DNA of 32,523 nucleotides. Source: an uncultured Bacteroidota bacterium. GTDB taxonomy: Bacteria; Bacteroidota; Bacteroidia; Chitinophagales; Chitinophagaceae. The stretch covers positions 1 to 32,523 of the forward strand of contig CAIKOJ010000188.1 of the NCBI GenBank assembly GCA_903829015.1. The letters are read 5' to 3'. Positions within the stretch are counted from its first letter, which is position 1, and each line of letters opens with the position of its first letter. Below are positions 1-7,892 of the stretch, in pieces. Below the pieces are notes generated by a model. That model was not told the origin of the DNA, ran no database searches, and worked only from the letters and a program-made list of their open reading frames with translations. Both the position numbers and the translations under genes were made by a program.

Positions 1-194
1 ATTAACTTTTATTTACTATGTATAATTTGTATGTTTATGAAAAAATAAATACAATGTTATGTCTTTGCTGAATTTGTTGCATTCATCGAGTTTATTAAAC
101 TAATGAAGCCGCTGTAGAAATGAAAGGATTTATTTGAATTTAAAAACGATGTTTAAAACTAAAGCTATCAGAAACTTTTAAAATTTAACGCTGA

Positions 195-2015
195 ATGAAA
201 AAAACTACTACACTTATTTTACTACAATGCTCAATGGCGATGTTTTCGTTCGCTCAAACATACAACAAGCTACCAATTCCTGAAGCTGTATATGGCGATT
301 ATAACTCATTAACGAATGTCAGGCAGTATGGACTGATAGCCCATGAGGGTTTTACTAGTTTTCTCCCTACAGGCAATCAGACTGTAACCGCCGGATACAA
401 TCGTAACTCGTTTCTTGGACCAACATTATTTTTAAACAACGGAGATAGCATCCAAATGACGGTGCTGAATAGATTGAATACCCCTACAACGGTTCACTGG
501 CACGGTATTCATCTGCCCGCAGTGATGGACGGTGGGCCGTATCAGGTAATTCCTACCGGTGCAACCTGGCAACCATACTGGAAGGTGAAAGACCATGCGG
601 CTACGTATTGGTACCACTCTCATCTTATGGACGAGACTGATAAACAGGTTACCGAGGGTCTTGCAGGTTTGATCATCGTAAAGGACGACAAGGAAGCCAA
701 TTTGCCTTTGCCACGTAAATATGGGTTGGATGATATTCCCCTCATTATTACCGATAGAACTATCGACACTACCAACAACCAGTTTATAGTGGCGGATTCC
801 GGAAATTTTGAGATAACCAACGGTGTGATCAATGCGCAGGACTCGCTGCCATCGCAGGTTGTACGCCTAAGAATTCTTAACGCTTCTGTTTTCAGGTTTT
901 ACAACTTTGGTTTCAGTAATAATTTGTCGTTCAAGATAATCACTACCGACGGTGGTTTAGTAAACAGTCCATTATTGTGCAGCCGGGCACTTTTAGGTCC
1001 GGGCGAGCGTATTGAAATACTTGTAGATCTGTCTGGTAAAAAGGATTCTTCTTTTGATCTCATGGCTTTTAACAGTGCGCTTGCACCTACTCAACCAGGC
1101 GGTTTTGATGCAACCGTCAACACTGGTCCTTTGATGGGGATCGATTTTCCCTGCCTGCACATAAACGTAACTGGTGCCAATGCAGATAGTGCTGCCACTA
1201 GTCTTTCTTATTCGCTTACTACACTTGCTGATAATAAATTTCCGAAACGTTCTTCTGCCAATTTGCAACGGAATATCCAGTTTGATCACTTAATAGATTC
1301 AGCTGGCAATTTCTATCTTACTTTGAATGACACGCCGTTTGTACTGGGAAATATCAATTACAGAATTGGATTGAATGACACGGAAATATGGTCGCTCACG
1401 AACCCCGGAACTTTAATTCCATCATCTGATCCAAATTACCCTTTTGTTGGTATCCCATCGTCCCATGCTTTTCATATTCATGATATACAATTCCATGTGC
1501 TTGACCGCTTCCAATACGATAATATTACCAAACATTACGATATAAGGATGGCGCCAATGCCCACCGAACAGGGCTGGAAGGACGATATCACTGTTGATAT
1601 GGGAGACTCTGTCACTTTTATCACAGTTTTTAGCGACTATTCCGATTCCCTATGGCCGTACATGTACCATTGCCATATGCTGGCCCACGAGGACGCGGCA
1701 ATGATGGGCGACTTTGTGGTAGTAAAAAACAGCTCTTCGACCAATGCGGTAAAGAACCACAATATGCTGGATGAAGAAGCTGCAAAGATCTATCCTAACC
1801 CTGCTTCCGACAGATTGTTTGTGGAATTGAGAGACAATACCACATCTGTTTATTACATCACTGTTTACGACGCAGTTGGCCGCACAAAGTACATGTTGCC
1901 AAGGCCTAAGTTGGCTGATGGTCTGAACGTAGGAGATTTGGCACCCGGCAATTATTTCTTAAAAATCATGGATACACGCGGCAGTATTATCTTAAAGCAG
2001 TTCACGAAACTGTAG
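195..2015 (+). CDS. Secreted multicopper oxidase with T9SS sorting domain
   Basis: Laccase-like multicopper oxidase of 606 residues, expected to oxidise a substrate (phenolic, or possibly Cu(I)) while reducing O2 to water. All four copper-binding segments are visible: HWHG at 101-104, YHSH at 140-143, HAFHIH at 424-429, and HCHMLAHEDAAM at 492-503, which holds the type 1 Cys493, His498 and probable axial Met503. Residues 1-20 form a signal peptide ending SFA before QTYNK. From about residue 531 (KIYPNPASDRLFVEL) to the end lies a type A T9SS C-terminal sorting domain, so the enzyme is probably exported across the outer membrane and anchored or released at the surface. It stands alone before a strong terminator. 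I found no TGA-N6-TCA box or clear -7 element upstream. A role in copper tolerance beside the copper-dependent oxidase is possible but inferred from position only. Confidence 0.93.
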   Translation: MKKTTTLILLQCSMAMFSFAQTYNKLPIPEAVYGDYNSLTNVRQYGLIAHEGFTSFLPTGNQTVTAGYNRNSFLGPTLFLNNGDSIQMTVLNRLNTPTTVHWHGIHLPAVMDGGPYQVIPTGATWQPYWKVKDHAATYWYHSHLMDETDKQVTEGLAGLIIVKDDKEANLPLPRKYGLDDIPLIITDRTIDTTNNQFIVADSGNFEITNGVINAQDSLPSQVVRLRILNASVFRFYNFGFSNNLSFKIITTDGGLVNSPLLCSRALLGPGERIEILVDLSGKKDSSFDLMAFNSALAPTQPGGFDATVNTGPLMGIDFPCLHINVTGANADSAATSLSYSLTTLADNKFPKRSSANLQRNIQFDHLIDSAGNFYLTLNDTPFVLGNINYRIGLNDTEIWSLTNPGTLIPSSDPNYPFVGIPSSHAFHIHDIQFHVLDRFQYDNITKHYDIRMAPMPTEQGWKDDITVDMGDSVTFITVFSDYSDSLWPYMYHCHMLAHEDAAMMGDFVVVKNSSSTNAVKNHNMLDEEAAKIYPNPASDRLFVELRDNTTSVYYITVYDAVGRTKYMLPRPKLADGLNVGDLAPGNYFLKIMDTRGSIILKQFTKL

Positions 2016-2041
2016 CCTCGTTCATTTAACTCTTTCCTCCC

Positions 2042-2079
2042 ATGGCGGATACTTTCAGCAGTATCCGCCATATTTTTTT
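2042..2079 (+). terminator. Strong intrinsic terminator after the multicopper oxidase
   Basis: A perfect 12-bp inverted repeat, ATGGCGGATACT (2042-2053) and AGTATCCGCCAT (2060-2071), with a 6-nt loop TTCAGC, is followed by one A and seven T. This is the canonical Rho-independent form. It separates the multicopper oxidase from the ccoI unit. Confidence 0.93.
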
Positions 2080-2167
2080 GCGAATATCTCAGCTCATTCC
2101 AATATGTTGCTCCTGCTGAAATGCTATGTTTTACTTTCTCCAATCGCTTTGCATTACGGCAAAAAAC

Positions 2168-2179
2168 TGATTAAAGTCA
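2168..2179. promoter_or_regulatory. TGA-N6-TCA box (CRP/FNR-type), ccoI unit
   Basis: TGA-TTAAAG-TCA is a palindrome of the CRP/FNR half-site type. It is centred at 2173.5, which is 51.5 bp upstream of the -7-like element at 2225. The same spacing occurs before ccoS and before the kinase gene, which is the main reason to believe it. The probable binding protein is the receiver-CRP regulator encoded at 13503-14561 (inference). Confidence 0.68.
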
Positions 2180-2224
2180 TTTTTCATACCGTCTATGATC
2201 ATGCTTTTAAATTTCAATCAAATA

Positions 2225-2232
2225 TACTTTCG
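2225..2232 (+). promoter_or_regulatory. Probable -7 element of the ccoI unit promoter
   Basis: TACTTTCG matches the Bacteroidota -7 consensus TAnnTTTG at all but one position. It lies 17 bp before the ATG at 2250. No TTTG is seen at the usual -33 spacing, which fits an activator-dependent promoter. Confidence 0.5.
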
Positions 2233-2249
2233 CACCAAATGCGTTATCT

Positions 2250-2801
2250 ATGAATCAACTGCTGTTAGGTGGCTATGAAAAATATGATTTAGTATCACTG
2301 ATTGAAAAGCTGGATGAAAATTTCTACCAAACTACCGATTCTCTGTGTTTGAAATCATTTGCCATGGTCAATGAGCTCAAGCAAATAGAGTTCAATCAGG
2401 CGAACTCGAATTATATATTACTATACGATAAACTGGTGCATGAAATAGCCAATTTCATACAGACACGAAAGCAATATTTTATGCCCTACCTCAGGGAACT
2501 GTATGCAAAAGACGCCACCAATCACAATTGTGCCACCTGTTCCGGTAGGTGCTCCATGCAGCATACATCTAAACTGATCGAGTTAAAAGAATCCATTAAT
2601 TGGGTGCACAACGTTCTCGACAAACTCCAGATGATGTCACTTCCGTTGTATTCCGAAACAAAATATACCGAGACATACAAGGCATTACGCAGTGAAATGG
2701 CAGCTCTGGAGAACTCACTCTCTGAGTTATTTTTTATAGAAGAAACTTATTTGGTACCAAGGGTATCTGCCGCTCAAACTAAGATGAATGTTCACAACTA
2801 A
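2250..2801 (+). CDS. Uncharacterised helical protein with C-x2-C-x3-C motif, upstream of ccoI
   Basis: 183 residues, predicted almost wholly helical, with no signal peptide or membrane segment. I do not recognise the family with certainty. Two helix segments, VHEIANFIQTRKQYFMPYL (about 63-81) and FFIEETYLVPRV (about 161-172), resemble the H/E-x-x-x-L-x-P pattern of hemerythrin-like four-helix bundles, and a Cys cluster NCATCSGRC (C94, C97, C101) followed by His105 could bind a metal. The 3' end overlaps the ccoI start by 14 bp (2788-2801), so translation of the two is probably coupled. The gene heads a unit with a TGA-N6-TCA box, so it is likely induced together with the cbb3 oxidase. Possible roles are a metal or di-iron sensor, a repair protein or a copper-handling partner of CcoI. 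These are guesses from context. Confidence 0.8.
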   Translation: MNQLLLGGYEKYDLVSLIEKLDENFYQTTDSLCLKSFAMVNELKQIEFNQANSNYILLYDKLVHEIANFIQTRKQYFMPYLRELYAKDATNHNCATCSGRCSMQHTSKLIELKESINWVHNVLDKLQMMSLPLYSETKYTETYKALRSEMAALENSLSELFFIEETYLVPRVSAAQTKMNVHN

Positions 2802-5244
2802 AGAAAGGAACACTTACATTTTTGTTCAAAAAGTGCCTGAAACGCTTTGTTACCACTGTGGTGTAGCATGCGTTACCGACAATATTGCGATTGAAGATAA
2901 AGTGTTTTGTTGTGAGGGTTGCAAGTTGGTATACGAAATTGTGGCCGAAAATGGGCTGTGTGACTATTACAAGATACAGTCTCATCCCGGCCTTTCCCGC
3001 ATTAAATCCTTAAGGAAAGAAAAGTACGCCTACCTGGATAACGAAGAAATTGCCAAACAGATTTACAAATTTACAGACGGCGACCGGACAATTGTTACCC
3101 TTTACCTGCCTGGTGTACACTGTAGCTCATGCATGTGGCTATTGGAGCACTTACATAAGATCAACCCATATATTACTGAGAGCAGGCTCAATTTCACTAC
3201 TAAAGAAATTACTGTTCATTTTACTAAAACCAATATAAGCCTGCGCGAAATTGTTGAGTTGCTGGCTACGTTAGGTTACGAGCCGTATATCAGTTTAGAT
3301 GATGCCGGTAAAAAAACAGTGAAGGGTTTCGACAAACAGAAAATTTACAAACTGGGTATTGCCGGATTTTGTTTCGGCAATATCATGATGATGAGTTTTC
3401 CGGAGTACTTGTCTGATAATAGTGGCATCGGCATAAAGTACGAAAACCTGTTCAGGTACCTGAACCTGGTGTTGGCGCTGCCTGTGTTCTTTTATTGCGG
3501 ATCAGAGTTCTTTTCGGCAGCCTGGAAAGGACTGAAACAGAAAACACTGAATATCGACGCACCGATCGCCTTGGCGGTCATTATCACGTTTTTACGCAGT
3601 ATCTACGAGATAGCATCCGGTACAGGTAGCGGCTATTTAGATAGTATGAGCGGTATTATCTTCTTTATGCTGGTTGGTCGGGTAGTGCAGGAGCGTACTT
3701 ACAAGTTCATCTCTTTCAATCGCGATTATAAATCTTACTTCCCAATAGCAGTAAGCGTGGTAACACCTAACGGTGTTGAAAATAAAATGCTCAGCGACCT
3801 ACGGGAGAAAGATGTGGTTCAACTGCACAACGACGAGATTATTCCTGCCGATTCTATAGTAGTACAGGGTAACGCAACAATAGATTATAGTTTTGTAACA
3901 GGGGAAAGTGAGCCGGTTAGGGTATTACAAGGTCAGCAGGTTTACGCAGGTGGCAGGCAAACTGGCGGGCAACTCACCATTCAGATAATAAAGCCAGTTG
4001 CCGGAAGTTACCTTACTTCCCTTTGGAATCACTATTCATTTACCAGGAACAAAGCCGAAACCAACGATAGAAACAGCATTGTTCACCTGATGAGCAGGTA
4101 CTTTACCTATGTACTGCTCACATTGGCGCTGATAACTGCCGTTTACTGGGGATTTCACGATCCTTCCAAAATTATGACCAGCGTTACAGCCATGCTTATT
4201 GTGGCTTGTCCTTGTGCGTTGTTATTATCTGTCACTTTTACAAATGGTACGTTATTGAGGTTACTGAGTATCAACGGACTGTTCCTTCGCGATACAACTG
4301 TTTTAGAACAGATTGGAAACATAGATCATATTGTCTTCGACAAGACTGGTACACTTACCCAGGGCAGCGAGTCGAACGTGGTTTGTACTGGTCACCAATT
4401 GACCGAATCTGAAAAGGATATTTTGTATTCAGCGGTGTCGCCAAGTAAGCACCCATATAGTAAAGCATTGGCAAAATGGATGGGTCAGCGGGAGTTGGTA
4501 GCTGTAACAGATTGGAGGGAAACAACAGGGCAAGGGGTTGAATGCCTTTGTGGAGGTGAGCAGGTTTATGTGGGATCTGCAGCTTTTACCGGCGTTAAAA
4601 ACGACAGTCAGGTGGATGATAAAACATCCGTTTTCGTTCGGATAGGCAATCAGGTGAGCCGTTTCAGTTTTTCACCGGTTTTCAGGTCTGAAATTCCGGA
4701 GGTGATCTCTAAACTGGGTCACAGGTCTCGTCTTTCTGTACTTTCCGGCGATAATGATAGTCAGCGTAGTGTATTGGCTGGTTTGTTTGGGTCGGGCAGT
4801 GAGTTGCGTTTTGGTCAAAAGCCAATTGATAAACTGACATATATAGAATCCCTCCAGAAAAAAGGCGACAAAGTAATGATGATCGGCGATGGTTTGAATG
4901 ATGCCGGTGCATTGCAACAAAGTAACGTGGGTATCACTCTTGCCGATGATATCAACAATTTTACCCCATCCTGCGATGCTATCCTTGATTCCGGAAAACT
5001 GAAGTCATTCCCCGATTTGCTCAAATTGGCGAGCTCAGGTGGCAATATCATTGCGGCTAGTTTTATTATTTCATTAGTTTATAATATCATAGGCTTATAC
5101 TTTGCCATGCAGGGATTGTTGCAGCCTATCTATGCTGCAATATTAATGCCCTGTAGCACACTAAGTATAGTTTTGGTTACAAGTGGTATGGCAAATATCA
5201 GCGCGCTTCGTAAGAAGCTTTCAGTTGTGTCTGAGGGCGATTGA
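2788..5244 (+). CDS. ccoI: Copper-translocating P-type ATPase for cbb3 oxidase assembly (CcoI/FixI)
   Basis: P1B-type ATPase of 818 residues that exports copper across the inner membrane for the CuB site of cbb3 oxidase. In order: an N-terminal Cys-rich metal-binding region typical of CcoI (C21, C24, C28, C41, C42, C45), a heavy-metal-associated domain with HCSSC (111-115), membrane helices, the actuator TGES motif, the transmembrane CPC motif (474-476), the phosphorylation site DKTGT (D518), an SPSKHP motif and MIGDGLND near the C-terminus, followed by two last helices. ATG 2788 overlaps the upstream gene by 14 bp. A later start cannot be excluded, because conserved residues begin only near residue 17. 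A separate unit with its own promoter signals (ccoS onward) begins after it. Confidence 0.95.
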   Translation: MFTTKERNTYIFVQKVPETLCYHCGVACVTDNIAIEDKVFCCEGCKLVYEIVAENGLCDYYKIQSHPGLSRIKSLRKEKYAYLDNEEIAKQIYKFTDGDRTIVTLYLPGVHCSSCMWLLEHLHKINPYITESRLNFTTKEITVHFTKTNISLREIVELLATLGYEPYISLDDAGKKTVKGFDKQKIYKLGIAGFCFGNIMMMSFPEYLSDNSGIGIKYENLFRYLNLVLALPVFFYCGSEFFSAAWKGLKQKTLNIDAPIALAVIITFLRSIYEIASGTGSGYLDSMSGIIFFMLVGRVVQERTYKFISFNRDYKSYFPIAVSVVTPNGVENKMLSDLREKDVVQLHNDEIIPADSIVVQGNATIDYSFVTGESEPVRVLQGQQVYAGGRQTGGQLTIQIIKPVAGSYLTSLWNHYSFTRNKAETNDRNSIVHLMSRYFTYVLLTLALITAVYWGFHDPSKIMTSVTAMLIVACPCALLLSVTFTNGTLLRLLSINGLFLRDTTVLEQIGNIDHIVFDKTGTLTQGSESNVVCTGHQLTESEKDILYSAVSPSKHPYSKALAKWMGQRELVAVTDWRETTGQGVECLCGGEQVYVGSAAFTGVKNDSQVDDKTSVFVRIGNQVSRFSFSPVFRSEIPEVISKLGHRSRLSVLSGDNDSQRSVLAGLFGSGSELRFGQKPIDKLTYIESLQKKGDKVMMIGDGLNDAGALQQSNVGITLADDINNFTPSCDAILDSGKLKSFPDLLKLASSGGNIIAASFIISLVYNIIGLYFAMQGLLQPIYAAILMPCSTLSIVLVTSGMANISALRKKLSVVSEGD

Positions 5245-5249
5245 TTTTA

Positions 5250-5261
5250 TGACCATGATCA
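5250..5261. promoter_or_regulatory. TGA-N6-TCA box (CRP/FNR-type), cco structural operon
   Basis: TGA-CCATGA-TCA lies just after the ccoI stop codon, centred at 5255.5. It is exactly 51.5 bp upstream of the -7 element at 5307-5314, the same geometry as at 2168 and 11710. Placing the first T of the -7 element at -12 would put the box near -63.5, a class I activator position. Confidence 0.72.
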
Positions 5262-5306
5262 TAATTTCCGTTGAGCAACGTCATAAACTTCATTTATTCG
5301 GTACAA

Positions 5307-5314
5307 TACTTTTG
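5307..5314 (+). promoter_or_regulatory. -7 element of the ccoS-ccoNO operon promoter
   Basis: TACTTTTG is an exact match to the Bacteroidota -7 consensus TAnnTTTG, 19 bp before the ccoS ATG at 5334. No TTTG is seen at the -33 position, as expected for an activated promoter. Confidence 0.62.
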
Positions 5315-5333
5315 TTCGGTAATCAAGTATAAA

Positions 5334-5504
5334 ATGAGTGCATTATTCGTTCTGGTTTTTGTGAGTATTGGTATAGCGGGGCTCTTCCTGGTGGCGTTCA
5401 TCTGGAATGTGAAAAATAACCAGTACGAAGATCAAAAAGGTGCCGCATTAAGAATACTACACGATAACGAATTACTTCAGGAATCTAATATAAACAAAAG
5501 CTAA
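5334..5504 (+). CDS. ccoS: cbb3 oxidase maturation protein CcoS
   Basis: Small single-helix membrane protein of 56 residues starting MSALFVLVFVSIGIAGLF. It is required in studied bacteria for incorporation of heme b and copper into CcoN. The visible features are one N-terminal transmembrane helix (about 4-24) and the short cytosolic tail typical of CcoS, with a D-QKGAALRILHDNEL segment. The reading frame is open further upstream to a TTG at 5271, but that extension covers the -7 element and has no conserved features, so ATG 5334 is chosen. It is the first gene of the structural operon; ccoNO follows after 6 bp. Confidence 0.88.
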   Translation: MSALFVLVFVSIGIAGLFLVAFIWNVKNNQYEDQKGAALRILHDNELLQESNINKS

Positions 5505-5510
5505 ACAACG

Positions 5511-7673
5511 ATGAGTAATCCCTTCCAGGAAGCACATGGAGCTGCAGCTGTCCAAACAGACAAGTTTTTCTACGACAACAAAATTGTAAAATGGTTTGCC
5601 TATGCCTCCCTTATGTGGGGTATCGTTGGTATGCTCGCCGGTATTCTGGCCGCGTTCCAATTGGTGTTCCCAGTGCTCAATTTGGGCATGGCAGCTACAA
5701 CCTTTGGTCGAGTGCGCCCGGTGCATACCAACGCGATCATTTTTGCCTTTGTGGGCAACGGTATTTTTATGGGAGTTTATTATTCCCTCCAGCGCCTTTG
5801 TAAAACACGTATGTTCAGCGATAAGCTGAGCAAATTTCATTTTTGGGGCTGGCAGTCAATAATTGTGTTGGCGGCGGTGACCTTGTTTGCCGGTTATACC
5901 ACCGGTAAGGAATATGCCGAATTGGAATGGCCGATAGATATCCTGATCGCTCTGGTTTGGGTTGCTTTTGGCTGGAACATGTTCGGTACGATCCTTAAAC
6001 GCAGGGAGCGCCACCTCTATGTAGCCATTTGGTTCTACATAGCCACATTCGTTACTGTTGCTATGCTGCACATTGTAAACTCGATAGAAATTCCGTTTAC
6101 AATGCTTAAGTCTTACTCATGGTATGCTGGCGTTCAGGATGCATTGGTACAGTGGTGGTATGGTCACAATGCCGTGGCATTCTTCCTTACAACTCCTTAC
6201 CTGGGTCTGATGTATTACTTCCTGCCAAAAGCAGCAGGCAGACCGGTTTATTCATACCGTCTTTCAATTATCCACTTCTGGGCTTTGATCTTCCTGTATA
6301 TCTGGGCTGGTCCTCATCACCTTTTATATACAGCATTGCCTGATTGGGCTCAGTCTTTAGGTGTTGTGTTTTCTATCATGCTTATAGCTCCATCTTGGGG
6401 AGGTATGCTCAACGGTCTATTGACATTACGTGGTGCATGGGATAAAGTTCGTGAAGATCCGGTTCTTAAATTCATGGTTGTTGCGGTTACTGCTTATGGT
6501 ATGGCAACTTTCGAAGGACCAATGCTGAGTCTGAAGAGTGTAAACGCTATCAGCCACTTTACCGACTGGACTATCGCTCACGTACACGTTGGTGCCCTTG
6601 GCTGGAACGGTTTCCTCACATTTGGTATCATGTATTACCTGATTCCTAAAATATTCAGAACAAAGCTTTACTCTATTAAATTAGCTAACAGGCATTTCTG
6701 GATCGGTACATTGGGTATAGTATTCTATGTAGTACCAATGTATTGGGCTGGATTTATGCAGAGCCTCGCATGGAAAGAGTTTACTCCTGAGGGCACACTG
6801 AAGTATCAGTTCCTGGATACAGTTAAGCAGATGCAGCCATTCTATGCAATGAGAGGTATTGGTGGTGTTCTGTTCCTGATCGGTGCGCTGATCATGTGCT
6901 GGAACCTGTACAAAACCGTTCAGGCTGGCAGTGTTCTTAACGAAGAACCAGCTGAAGCAGCTCCATTGACAAAAGACTATGTGCCACACACTACTCAGCA
7001 CTGGCACAGGTGGATTGAGCGTCGTCCGGTACAAATGTTGATCTTGAGCCTTGTATTAGTGATCATTGGTGGTGCTATAGAAATGATCCCAACATTCCTG
7101 GTTAAATCTAACATACCAACAATTTCGAGCGTAAAACCTTATACTCCTTTAGAATTGCACGGACGTGATATATACATCCGCGAAGGTTGCTACCTCTGCC
7201 ACAGTCAGATGATCAGACCGTTCAGAAGTGAAGTGGTGAGATACGGTGAGTATTCAAAAGCTGGTGAGTTTGTTTATGACCATCCATTCCAATGGGGTAG
7301 TAAACGTACCGGTCCGGATCTGGCCAGGATAGGTAAGAAATACCCTGATAGCTGGCACTTCAATCACATGTATGAGCCAGGCAGTATTTCTCCCGGAACC
7401 ATCATGCCTAACTACCAGTGGCTCTTTAAAAATGAGATCGACACCAACATCACCGGCAACATGATTAGAGCTATGCAGACCTTGGGCGTTCCTTACGAAG
7501 CTGGTTATGATAAAGTAGCTAACGCTGATGTGATGAAACAGGCAGATGGTATCAGAGATAACCTCGCTAAAGACAAGATCACTATTAAGAGCAATGCCGA
7601 GATTGTAGCACTGATTGCCTATTTGCAACGTGTTGGTACTGATATTAAGCTAGAACAGAAACCTAACAATTAA
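5511..7673 (+). CDS. ccoNO: Fused cbb3-type cytochrome c oxidase subunits I and II (CcoNO)
   Basis: 720-residue fusion of catalytic subunit CcoN and monoheme subunit CcoO, the usual Bacteroidota arrangement. The CcoN part (about 1-470) has about twelve membrane helices and the heme/CuB histidines, visible in VHTNAIIFAF, WWYGHNAVAFF, GPHHLLY and DWTIAHVHVGALGWNG. A linker and a further helix (about 505-525) lead to the CcoO part, with the heme c site GCYLCH (C560, C563, H564), a following SQMIRPF, and Met-containing segments such as TIMPNYQWLF that supply the axial ligand. It reduces O2 with high affinity and pumps protons at the inner membrane. It lies 6 bp after ccoS and 11 bp before ccoQ. 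The length is normal for fused subunits and I see no defect. Confidence 0.97.
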   Translation: MSNPFQEAHGAAAVQTDKFFYDNKIVKWFAYASLMWGIVGMLAGILAAFQLVFPVLNLGMAATTFGRVRPVHTNAIIFAFVGNGIFMGVYYSLQRLCKTRMFSDKLSKFHFWGWQSIIVLAAVTLFAGYTTGKEYAELEWPIDILIALVWVAFGWNMFGTILKRRERHLYVAIWFYIATFVTVAMLHIVNSIEIPFTMLKSYSWYAGVQDALVQWWYGHNAVAFFLTTPYLGLMYYFLPKAAGRPVYSYRLSIIHFWALIFLYIWAGPHHLLYTALPDWAQSLGVVFSIMLIAPSWGGMLNGLLTLRGAWDKVREDPVLKFMVVAVTAYGMATFEGPMLSLKSVNAISHFTDWTIAHVHVGALGWNGFLTFGIMYYLIPKIFRTKLYSIKLANRHFWIGTLGIVFYVVPMYWAGFMQSLAWKEFTPEGTLKYQFLDTVKQMQPFYAMRGIGGVLFLIGALIMCWNLYKTVQAGSVLNEEPAEAAPLTKDYVPHTTQHWHRWIERRPVQMLILSLVLVIIGGAIEMIPTFLVKSNIPTISSVKPYTPLELHGRDIYIREGCYLCHSQMIRPFRSEVVRYGEYSKAGEFVYDHPFQWGSKRTGPDLARIGKKYPDSWHFNHMYEPGSISPGTIMPNYQWLFKNEIDTNITGNMIRAMQTLGVPYEAGYDKVANADVMKQADGIRDNLAKDKITIKSNAEIVALIAYLQRVGTDIKLEQKPNN

Positions 7674-7684
7674 AACCCACTGCG

Positions 7685-7855
7685 ATGAAATTCAAACACT
7701 ATTTAGAGACGATAACGGGAGTCGGTATTTATCCGCTTACCTCACTATTAATATTCTTTCTCTTCTTTGCCGTAATTACCACCTGGGCGTTAAAGGCAGA
7801 TAAGCTCTATATTAATTCGATGAAGCAGTTACCATTCCCAGAAGACGAAAATTAA
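7685..7855 (+). CDS. ccoQ: Small cbb3 oxidase subunit (CcoQ-like)
   Basis: A 56-residue protein reading MKFKHYLETITGVGIYPLTS and onward, with one membrane helix (about 17-36) and an acidic end FPEDEN. It sits between ccoNO and ccoP, where CcoQ is found in other genomes. The name rests on size, topology and position, because CcoQ sequences are poorly conserved. CcoQ proteins stabilise the cbb3 complex. The gene starts 11 bp after ccoNO and ends 37 bp before ccoP. Confidence 0.8.
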   Translation: MKFKHYLETITGVGIYPLTSLLIFFLFFAVITTWALKADKLYINSMKQLPFPEDEN

Positions 7856-7892
7856 ACTAAAACTTATTTTTTATAATAAACCGGCATTAATC

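Noticed and set aside
5271..5333. Longer N-terminus of CcoS from TTG 5271
   Set aside because: It would include the -7 element at 5307-5314 and add a non-conserved segment before the membrane helix.
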